From positions 1 to 19,163 of the forward strand of contig JAIWOS010000161.1 in NCBI GenBank assembly GCA_020217265.1: DNA of 19,163 nt, read 5' to 3'. This document shows positions 13,823 to 19,163 of the stretch, one piece after another; the first letter of the stretch is position 1; the number at the start of each line of letters is the position of its first letter. The stretch is from Thiobacillus sp. GTDB taxonomy: Bacteria; Pseudomonadota; Gammaproteobacteria; Burkholderiales; Thiobacillaceae. The notes under the pieces were generated by a model. It was not told the DNA's origin. It was given only the letters and a program-made list of their open reading frames with translations, and searched no databases. A program made the translations under genes and the position numbers.

Positions 13823-13875
13823 TGGCTTGACCCACCAGGGATGCGAAGAAACTCGAATACAGGCATGAGGTTTTA

Positions 13876-13903
13876 CTTCGTGTCGCTTCGCGCCCTTCGC
13901 GGA
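13876..13903 (+). repeat. Three imperfect tandem CTTCG units before uvrC
   Basis: CTTCGTGTCG, CTTCGCGCC and CTTCGCGGA stand in tandem (13876-13903) within the 97-bp gap before uvrC. Similar 'ttcg.g.ccttcg.gga' strings occur in many proteobacterial gaps as I remember, but I cannot name a family. It could be a short dispersed repeat remnant or part of the uvrC leader. Confidence 0.4.
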
Positions 13904-13919
13904 TGAAAAGCCCTATCCT

Positions 13920-15716
13920 GTGAGCATCACCAAAGACTTCCTCGCTTCGCTGCCCACCCTGCCCGGCGTCTATCGCATGATCGACGCCAGCGACACGGTG
14001 CTGTATGTCGGCAAGGCGAAAGACCTGAAAAAACGGGTCTCGAGCTATTTCCAGAAGAACGACCAGAGCCCGCGCATCAAGTTGATGCTTAAATCGGTCG
14101 TGCGCATCGACACTACGGTGACGCGCACCGAGGCCGAGGCGCTGCTGCTGGAAAACAACCTCATCAAGGGCTTGAAGCCGCGTTTCAACATCCTGTTCCG
14201 CGACGACAAGTCCTATCCCTACCTGCTGCTCACCGGCCACCGTTATCCGCGCCTCGCCTACTTTCGCGGCACGCCGAAAAAGACCGACCAGACCTTCGGC
14301 CCCTATCCGAATGGCTACGCGGTCAAGGAAAGCATCCAGCTGCTGCAAAAGGTTTTTCAATTGCGCAGCTGCGAAGACACCGTGTTCGCCAACCGCTCGC
14401 GCCCCTGCTTGCTGCACCAGATCAAGCGCTGCACGGCGCCCTGCGTGAACGCGATCACGCCCGAGGCCTACGCGCGCGACGTGGCCGAAGCCGCGCTGCT
14501 GCTGAAGGGCGAAGCCACCACGCTGACCGAGGCGATCACCGCGCAGATGAACGCTGCCGCCGAGGCGCTCGATTTCGAGACCGCCGCCTTTCTGCGCGAC
14601 CGCCTGCGCATGCTGGCCACCGTGCGCGAAAAACAGTTCGTCGACACCACCGGCAGCGACGCCGACGCCGACGTGGTGGCAGTGGCCGAAGCCAGCGGCG
14701 TGATCGCGGTGAACCTCACCATGATTCGCGGCGGACGGCATCTCGGCGACCGCAGCTTTTTCCCCCAGCACAGCGAAGGCGCCACGCCCGCCGAGGCGCT
14801 GGAAGCCTTTCTCGCCCAGCATTACCTCGACCACCCGGTGCCCGCGCGCGTGTTGGTCAGCGCCGCGCTCGACACCGCCGCGCTCGAAACCATGCTCAGC
14901 GAGCAGGCCGGACGCAAAGTGCAGCTGCAACACCGCGTTACCGGCGAACGGCGCGTCTGGATCACCATGGCCGAGGCCAACGCGCGCCTGTCTGCCGAGC
15001 GGCGCAGCAGCGAGCGCGCCCACCAGTCGCAGCGCCTCGCCGCGCTGGCCGAAACGCTCGACCTGCCCGCGCTGCGCCGCATCGAATGCTTCGACATCTC
15101 GCACACCATGGGCGAAGCGACCATCGCGTCGAATGTGGTGTTTGAAGGCGACGACCTGAAAAAATCCGACTACCGCCGCTACAACATCAGCGACATCACC
15201 CCCGGCGACGACTACGCCGCGATGCGCGTCGCGCTCACCAAACGCTTCCACAAAAGCGTCGAAGACAACGGCGTGTTGCCCGACCTGCTGCTGATCGACG
15301 GCGGCAAAGGGCAGATTTCCAGCGCCGTCGAAGCCATGGCCGAGCTGGGGCTGTCTGACGTACTCTTGCTCGGCGTCGCCAAGGGCGAAGCGCGCAAGCC
15401 CGGCCTCGAAACCCTGATCTTCGCCGATGGCCGCGAATTGCGGCTCCCCAAAGACCACCCCGGCTTCCACTTGATCCAGCAGGTGCGCGACGAAGCGCAC
15501 CGCTTCGCCATCACCGGCCACCGCGCCAAACGCGGCAAGGCACGCCTGCAATCCACCCTCGAAGACATCCCTGGCATCGGCCCCAAACGCCGCAAACAGC
15601 TGCTCGAACACTTCGGCGGGTTGCAGGGCGTGCGCAGCGCCGGTGTCGACGCGCTTGCCTCGGTGAACGGTATCAGTCGAGAATTGGCAGAAACCATCTA
15701 CGGCGCCCTCCACTGA
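13920..15716 (+). CDS. uvrC: Excinuclease ABC subunit C
   Basis: UvrC makes both incisions in nucleotide-excision repair after UvrAB has found damage. The 598-residue protein has the N-terminal GIY-YIG nuclease (LPGVYRMID at about 15 and VLYVGKAKDLKKRVSSYF at about 27-44) for the 3' cut. A UVR motif that binds UvrB follows (about 205-240, with ALDFETAAFLRDRL), then the RNase H-like endonuclease domain (about 370-540, with CFDISHTMGEATIASNVVFE and LLLIDGGKGQ) for the 5' cut, and a C-terminal helix-hairpin-helix pair (IPGIGPKRRKQLLEHFG). The start is GTG at 13920; upstream ATGs are out of frame. The stop abuts the pgsA ATG with no base between. E. coli also has uvrC next to pgsA. Confidence 0.97.
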   Translation: MSITKDFLASLPTLPGVYRMIDASDTVLYVGKAKDLKKRVSSYFQKNDQSPRIKLMLKSVVRIDTTVTRTEAEALLLENNLIKGLKPRFNILFRDDKSYPYLLLTGHRYPRLAYFRGTPKKTDQTFGPYPNGYAVKESIQLLQKVFQLRSCEDTVFANRSRPCLLHQIKRCTAPCVNAITPEAYARDVAEAALLLKGEATTLTEAITAQMNAAAEALDFETAAFLRDRLRMLATVREKQFVDTTGSDADADVVAVAEASGVIAVNLTMIRGGRHLGDRSFFPQHSEGATPAEALEAFLAQHYLDHPVPARVLVSAALDTAALETMLSEQAGRKVQLQHRVTGERRVWITMAEANARLSAERRSSERAHQSQRLAALAETLDLPALRRIECFDISHTMGEATIASNVVFEGDDLKKSDYRRYNISDITPGDDYAAMRVALTKRFHKSVEDNGVLPDLLLIDGGKGQISSAVEAMAELGLSDVLLLGVAKGEARKPGLETLIFADGRELRLPKDHPGFHLIQQVRDEAHRFAITGHRAKRGKARLQSTLEDIPGIGPKRRKQLLEHFGGLQGVRSAGVDALASVNGISRELAETIYGALH

Positions 15717-16286
15717 ATGCCGCTCAACCTCCCCAACCTGCTCACCTGGCTGCGCATCCTTTTCATTCCGCTGATGGCCGGCGTGTACTACCTGCCTGCC
15801 GGCTGGGTGTCTCCGCACGACGCCAACCTGCTCGCTGCCGCGTTCTTTGGCGTCGCCGCGCTGACCGACTGGTTCGATGGCTATCTGGCGCGCGCACTCG
15901 GCCAGACCTCGGCTTTCGGCGCCTTTCTCGACCCCGTCGCCGACAAGCTCATGGTCGCCGCCGCGCTGATCGTGCTGATCGATCTCGATCGCGTCGCGCC
16001 GCTCGTCGGCCTCATCATCATCGGCCGCGAAATCACCATTTCCGCCTTGCGCGAGTGGATGGCCAAGGTCGGCAAGTCGGCCAGCACCGCAGTATCCTTC
16101 GTCGGCAAACTGAAAACCGCCGCGCAGATGATCGCCATCGTCCTGCTGCTGTTCTGGGATCCCGTCGCGGGTCTTCCCATTGCGCTCATCGGCGAAGTTC
16201 TGATCTGGATCGCCGCCCTGCTCACCCTCGTGTCGATGGCGTATTACCTCGCGATGGCAGCGCGCGCGCTACAAAAAAGCGCCTGA
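15717..16286 (+). CDS. pgsA: CDP-diacylglycerol-glycerol-3-phosphate 3-phosphatidyltransferase
   Basis: PgsA makes phosphatidylglycerol phosphate from CDP-diacylglycerol and glycerol-3-phosphate in the cytoplasmic membrane, the first committed step to phosphatidylglycerol and cardiolipin. The 189-residue protein has about five or six membrane segments. The CDP-alcohol phosphotransferase motif is complete: Asp51, Asp54-Gly55, Ala58-Arg59, Gly68, Asp72 and Asp76 in the exact D-x2-DG-x2-AR-x8-G-x3-D-x3-D spacing. The start at 15717 follows the uvrC stop directly and has no clear ribosome binding site, so translation may depend on termination of uvrC. It is the lipid-synthesis partner upstream of the ClsC-like enzyme elsewhere in the window, since that enzyme would use phosphatidylglycerol. 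Confidence 0.96.
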   Translation: MPLNLPNLLTWLRILFIPLMAGVYYLPAGWVSPHDANLLAAAFFGVAALTDWFDGYLARALGQTSAFGAFLDPVADKLMVAAALIVLIDLDRVAPLVGLIIIGREITISALREWMAKVGKSASTAVSFVGKLKTAAQMIAIVLLLFWDPVAGLPIALIGEVLIWIAALLTLVSMAYYLAMAARALQKSA

Positions 16287-16290
16287 GGTG

Positions 16291-16319
16291 TTGACAGAAA
16301 AAAACGGAATCACCATAAT
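16291..16319 (+). promoter_or_regulatory. Strong promoter of the tRNA cluster
   Basis: TTGACA (16291-16296) and CATAAT (16314-16319) are 17 bp apart, a near-consensus sigma70 promoter five bases after the pgsA stop. The transcript would begin near 16326, about 8 bases before tRNA-Gly. Confidence 0.85.
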
Positions 16320-16333
16320 GCGCAGCCTTCAAC

Positions 16334-16409
16334 GCGGGAATAGCTCAGCTGGTAGAGCGCAACCTTGCCAAGGTTGAGGTCGCGAGTTCGAACCTCGTTT
16401 CCCGCTCCA
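16334..16409 (+). tRNA. glyW: tRNA-Gly (anticodon GCC)
   Basis: A complete 76-base cloverleaf: acceptor GCGGGAA/TTCCCGC, D arm with GCTC/GAGC, anticodon stem CAACC/GGTTG around loop TTGCCAA, T loop TTCGAAC, discriminator T and encoded CCA. It reads GGC and GGT codons. The symbol is taken from E. coli, where pgsA is followed by glyW-cysT-leuZ in the same order. Confidence 0.97.
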
Positions 16410-16416
16410 GAATTCC

Positions 16417-16446
16417 GGGGAAAACGGTCACACGTTTTCCCCTTTT
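16417..16446 (+). terminator. Perfect 10-bp hairpin with T run between tRNA-Gly and tRNA-Cys
   Basis: GGGGAAAACG (16417-16426) and CGTTTTCCCC (16433-16442) pair perfectly around a 6-base loop and are followed by TTTT. It has the shape of an intrinsic terminator, although the T run is short. It may lower the amount of the two downstream tRNAs relative to tRNA-Gly, or guide processing of the precursor. Confidence 0.6.
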
Positions 16447-16471
16447 CGCTTGATTTGTGGCGATGCCCCCG

Positions 16472-16545
16472 GGCGCGGTAGCAAAGCGGTTATGCACCGG
16501 ATTGCAAATCCGTGTAGGTCGGTTCGACTCCGGCCCGCGCCTCCA
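16472..16545 (+). tRNA. cysT: tRNA-Cys (anticodon GCA)
   Basis: A 74-base tRNA with acceptor GGCGCGG/CCGCGCC, anticodon stem CGGAT/ATCCG around loop TGCAAATCC region (anticodon GCA), T loop TTCGACT, discriminator T and encoded CCA. No separate promoter is evident in the 62 bp before it. The symbol follows the E. coli order. Confidence 0.96.
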
Positions 16546-16566
16546 GACACCTTTACTGTCCGCCTG

Positions 16567-16653
16567 GCCCGGATGGTGAAATTGGTAGACACAAGGGACT
16601 TAAAATCCCTCGCCAGCGATGGCGTACCGGTTCGATTCCGGTTCCGGGCACCA
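16567..16653 (+). tRNA. leuZ: tRNA-Leu (anticodon TAA)
   Basis: An 87-base type II tRNA with a long variable arm: acceptor GCCCGGA/TCCGGGC, anticodon stem AGGGA/TCCCT around loop CTTAAAA (anticodon TAA, reading TTA and TTG), T loop TTCGATT, discriminator A and encoded CCA. It lies 21 bp after tRNA-Cys. TTA codons are rare in a genome this GC-rich. Confidence 0.96.
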
Positions 16654-16662
16654 CACTTCCCC

Positions 16663-16692
16663 TTTCCAGCGCAGTCCTGCCGGTGGTATAAT
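16663..16692 (+). promoter_or_regulatory. Promoter of the rimP-nusA-infB operon
   Basis: A perfect TATAAT (16687-16692) with an extended -10 TGG (16684-16686) is preceded at 18 bp by TTTCCA (16663-16668, four of six). It starts 10 bp after tRNA-Leu. The transcript would begin near 16699, leaving a leader of about 60 bases before rimP. Confidence 0.8.
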
Positions 16693-16713
16693 TCCGCCGC
16701 TTGATTCTTGAAC

Positions 16714-16737
16714 AAATGGGCGTTGTGCCCATTTTTT
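16714..16737 (+). terminator. Leader terminator (attenuator candidate) before rimP
   Basis: AAATGGGC (16714-16721) and GCCCATTT (16727-16734) form an 8-bp stem with loop GTTGT, and six T run from 16732 to 16737. It lies between the strong promoter and the rimP ATG at 16759, so it would stop most transcripts in the leader unless antiterminated. Premature terminators before rimP have been described in proteobacteria; autoregulation of the operon by NusA is a known idea for E. coli. Confidence 0.8.
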
Positions 16738-16758
16738 ATTTGTGGTGCCAATAGCGCG

Positions 16759-17187
16759 ATGATGGATTTGCCCGCCCGACTGGAGCCTGTGCTCGCCGCA
16801 CTCGGTTACGAGCTGGTCATGCTCGAGCGCGCAGGACGCGGCCTGATGCGGATTTTCATCGACAAACCGGGCGGAATCACCATCGACGACTGCGTCACGG
16901 TGAGCAACCACCTGAGCCATTGGCTCACGGTCGAGAACATCGATTACGACCGGCTTGAGGTGTCGTCGCCCGGGCTCGACCGCCCGCTGGTCAAGCCGCA
17001 GGACTACGCGCGCTTCGCGGGTGAACTGGTGACGCTGAAGCTGCGCGTGCCGCTGGACAACCGGCGCCGCCTGGTCGGTCAGCTGGTCGGCCTCGAGGGC
17101 GACGCGGTCAAGCTGACAGTCGACGGCAAGGATGTGCTGGTGGATTTGAGAAACGTGGACAGTGCCCGCCTGAAACCGGTGGTTTAG
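16759..17187 (+). CDS. rimP: Ribosome maturation factor RimP
   Basis: RimP helps assemble the 30S subunit. The 142-residue product has the usual length and order: the N-terminal alpha/beta domain with [16 protein letters not shown], the conserved [25 protein letters not shown] block, and [22 protein letters not shown], followed by an Sm-like beta barrel at the C-terminus. The ATG at 16759 is followed at once by a second ATG at 16762, and either could be used. The ribosome binding site is weak (GGTG about 12 bases upstream). A TTG at 16708 that opens the frame would put the leader terminator inside the coding sequence and is rejected. nusA follows after 21 bp. Confidence 0.96.
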   Translation: MMDLPARLEPVLAALGYELVMLERAGRGLMRIFIDKPGGITIDDCVTVSNHLSHWLTVENIDYDRLEVSSPGLDRPLVKPQDYARFAGELVTLKLRVPLDNRRRLVGQLVGLEGDAVKLTVDGKDVLVDLRNVDSARLKPVV

Positions 17188-17208
17188 GCGAGAGACTGGA
17201 GGTGAATG

Positions 17209-18687
17209 ATGAGCCGTGAAATGTTGATGCTGGTCGATGCACTGGCCCGCGAAAAGAACGTGGACAAGGAAGTGGTCTTCGAAGCCCTGGAACAGGCGCT
17301 CGCGCAGGCCACCAAGAAACGCTTCAAGGAAGAGGCCGACGTGCGCGTGTCGATCAATCGCGAAACCGGCGACTACGAGTCCTTCCGTCGCTGGCAGGTC
17401 GTCACCGAAGCCGAACTCGAATCCGAGGACTACCAGATTCTGCTCGTCGACGCCCAGGACAAGCACCCCGACATCGAGGTCGGCGACTACATCGAGGAGC
17501 CGCTGGAAAACGTCGAGTTCGGCCGCATCGGCGCGCAGGCCGCCAAGCAGGTGATCCTGCAGAAAATCCGCGACGCCGAGCGCGAACAGATCATCCAGGA
17601 CTTTCTCGCCCGCAAGGAGCACCTCGTCAACGGTGTCGTCAAGCGCATCGACCGCGGCAACGCGATCATCGAATCGGGGCGCGTCGAGGGCTTTCTGCAC
17701 CGCGACCAGATGATTCCGCGCGAGAATCTACGCGTGGGCGACCGCGTGCGCGCCTATCTGTTGCGTATCGACCGTGGCGCCCGCGGGCCGCAGGTGATCC
17801 TGTCGCGCACCGCGCCCGAATTCATCATGAAGCTGTTCGAGCTCGAAGTGCCCGAGATCGAGGAAGGCCTGCTCGAGATCAAGGCCGCCGCACGCGATCC
17901 CGGCCTGCGGGCCAAGATCGCCGTCGTCTCGCACGACCCGCGCATCGATCCCATCGGCACCTGCATCGGCCTGCGAGGCTCGCGCGTCACCTCGGTGACC
18001 AACGAGCTCGCCGGCGAGCGCGTCGACATCATCCACTGGTCGGCCGACCCGGCGCAGTACGTGATCAACGCGCTGGCGCCTGCCGAGGTCAGCTCCATCG
18101 TCGTCGACGAGGACAAGCACAGCATGGACGTGGTGGTCGACGAGGAACAGCTGGCGATGGCGATCGGCCGCGGCGGCCAGAACGTGCGCCTGGCGTCCGA
18201 GCTCACCGGCTGGGACCTCAACATCATGTCGCGTGAAACCGCCGAGGAAAAACAGCAGACGGAAAGCCGCAAGACGCTCGACCTTTTCATCTCCAAGCTC
18301 GACGTGGACGAGGAAGTCGCGCAGATTCTGGTGGACGAGGGCTTCTCCACGCTGGAAGAAGTGGCCTACGTGCCGCTGAACGAAATGCTGGAAATCGAGG
18401 CCTTCGACGAAAACCTGGTCAACGAACTACGCAATCGCGCCCGCAATGCCCTGCTCACCGCCGCCATCGCCGGCGAGGAACAGGTCGAGGCTTCCGCCGG
18501 CGACCTGCTGTCGCTCGAAGGCATGGATGCCGAAACCGCGCGCCTGCTCGCCAGCAAGGGCGTGCACACCACCGAGGATCTGGCCGAACTGGCGGTCGAT
18601 GAACTGACCGAGATGGCCGCGATGGACGCCGAACGCGCCAAACAACTGATCATGGCCGCACGCGCGCCCTGGTTCGCTCAGGGTTAA
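17209..18687 (+). CDS. nusA: Transcription termination/antitermination factor NusA
   Basis: NusA binds RNA polymerase and shapes pausing, termination and antitermination. The 492-residue protein has the N-terminal polymerase-binding domain (about 1-125), the S1 domain (about 135-200, with [22 protein letters not shown] region), and KH1 and KH2 (about 230-345, with [20 protein letters not shown] and [18 protein letters not shown]). It has two C-terminal acidic repeats (about 360-425 and 435-490), as in gamma- and betaproteobacteria, ending APWFAQG. A GGAGG at 17198-17202 sits six bases before the second of two adjacent ATGs, so 17209 is favoured over 17206. It sits between rimP and infB, the classical order. 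Confidence 0.97.
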   Translation: MSREMLMLVDALAREKNVDKEVVFEALEQALAQATKKRFKEEADVRVSINRETGDYESFRRWQVVTEAELESEDYQILLVDAQDKHPDIEVGDYIEEPLENVEFGRIGAQAAKQVILQKIRDAEREQIIQDFLARKEHLVNGVVKRIDRGNAIIESGRVEGFLHRDQMIPRENLRVGDRVRAYLLRIDRGARGPQVILSRTAPEFIMKLFELEVPEIEEGLLEIKAAARDPGLRAKIAVVSHDPRIDPIGTCIGLRGSRVTSVTNELAGERVDIIHWSADPAQYVINALAPAEVSSIVVDEDKHSMDVVVDEEQLAMAIGRGGQNVRLASELTGWDLNIMSRETAEEKQQTESRKTLDLFISKLDVDEEVAQILVDEGFSTLEEVAYVPLNEMLEIEAFDENLVNELRNRARNALLTAAIAGEEQVEASAGDLLSLEGMDAETARLLASKGVHTTEDLAELAVDELTEMAAMDAERAKQLIMAARAPWFAQG

Positions 18688-18728
18688 CCGACCATCCGGT
18701 TGAACAGGCTTTACGCCACGAGGATTGC

Positions 18729-19163
18729 ATGAACGTTGAACAATTCGCCCAGGAACTGAAACTGCCGCCCCAGCTGTTGCTTGAACAGCTGAAGGCTGCG
18801 GGCGTCAACAAGAACGATGCGGCCGATGCCGTGACCGAGGCTGACAAGGCGCATCTGCTCGACTACCTGCGCAAGATGCACGGCGGCGGCGATACCGGCA
18901 AGACCAAGATCACCATCACCCGCAAGCAGACGGGCGAAATCCGCAAGACCGACAGCACCGGCAAATCGCGCACCATTCAGGTGGAAGTGCGGAAATCGCG
19001 CACCTACGTGAAACGCGATCCTGCCGCGCTCGCCGCCGAGGCGCAGGCCGAGGCCGCCAAAGCCGAAACCGCACCGGTCGAGGTGCCGCCCGCGCCGGTC
19101 GTCGAACCTGCGCCCGCACCGGTCGTCGAAGCCGCGCCGGCACCCGCTCCGGAGCCGGTTGCG
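18729..19163 (+). CDS. infB: Translation initiation factor IF-2, N-terminal part
   Basis: The open frame continues past the right edge; 145 codons are visible. The N-terminus MNVEQFAQELKLPPQLLLEQL (1-21) and AGVNKNDAADAVTEADKAHLLDYLRK (24-49) form the first IF2_N domain. A KITITRKQTGEIRKTDSTGKSRTIQVEVRKSRTYVK stretch (59-94), typical of beta- and gammaproteobacterial IF-2, follows. From about 98 the chain becomes a low-complexity linker rich in Ala, Glu, Pro and Val with repeated PAPVVE. IF-2 brings initiator tRNA to the 30S subunit; the GTPase part lies outside the window. AGGA is 5-8 bases before the ATG. The gap to nusA is 41 bp. Confidence 0.95.
   Translation, partial: MNVEQFAQELKLPPQLLLEQLKAAGVNKNDAADAVTEADKAHLLDYLRKMHGGGDTGKTKITITRKQTGEIRKTDSTGKSRTIQVEVRKSRTYVKRDPAALAAEAQAEAAKAETAPVEVPPAPVVEPAPAPVVEAAPAPAPEPVA

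Noticed and set aside
13707..15818. A 703-codon open frame on the minus strand over uvrC
   Set aside because: It is antisense to uvrC, which has all its domains. No start context or recognisable motif is seen.
16708..16758. Extension of rimP to a TTG at 16708
   Set aside because: The extra codons fall on the leader terminator and have no RimP homology; the family starts at the ATG at 16759 or 16762.
1..19163. CRISPR array, insertion sequence, phage or toxin-antitoxin system
   Set aside because: No regularly spaced repeats, transposase or integrase frames, target-site duplications or toxin-antitoxin pairs were seen on either strand.

Overview
The window is high-GC, densely coded bacterial chromosome. 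The best guess is a betaproteobacterium, possibly a sulfur-oxidising lineage such as Thiobacillus or its relatives. The evidence is the block uvrC-pgsA-tRNA-Gly(GCC)-tRNA-Cys(GCA)-tRNA-Leu(TAA)-rimP-nusA-infB, a Fur-box-controlled bfd next to bfr, and a periplasmic DsrE-family protein. The genus is an inference from gene content and protein style, not from a database match. I see no insertion sequence, phage gene, CRISPR array, integrase or rRNA. No stretch of 300 bases or more lacks a gene; the longest gap is 2813-3092.

Left part (1-3092). The tail of an unrecognised protein is followed by a secreted SYLF-domain protein on the plus strand. A minus-strand run converges on it: a DUF2189 membrane protein, a small Cys-containing protein of unknown function, and a secreted DsrE-family protein.

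Middle part (3093-9658). Five genes run leftward and may form one or two operons. In transcription order they are a secreted ClsC-like phospholipase D, a two-TM HAMP class III adenylate cyclase, an RlmN/Cfr-type radical SAM protein, a DUF456 membrane protein, and a large lipoprotein with a YiiX-type permuted papain (C92) hydrolase domain. Several of these act on, or sit in, the envelope.

Right of that (9843-13822). A secreted beta-barrel-like outer-membrane protein converges on aroC (chorismate synthase). Divergent from aroC is bfd, with a very good Fur box over a perfect -35 element, then bfr. The two together store and release iron. A strong intrinsic terminator ends bfr only 7 bp before the start of a family-5-like uracil-DNA glycosylase, which is tightly coupled to a small tautomerase.

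Core block (13920-19163). uvrC and pgsA abut. A near-consensus promoter drives tRNA-Gly, and a perfect 10-bp hairpin separates it from tRNA-Cys and tRNA-Leu. A second promoter is followed by a short leader that ends in an intrinsic terminator just before rimP-nusA-infB, which looks like an attenuator of the translation/transcription-factor operon. infB runs off the right edge. No wholly new multi-gene system is evident. The most rewarding points are the rimP leader, the RlmN-like paralogue with all its catalytic cysteines, the T127 substitution in bacterioferritin, the extra cysteine in Bfd, and the cyclase-phospholipase pair.
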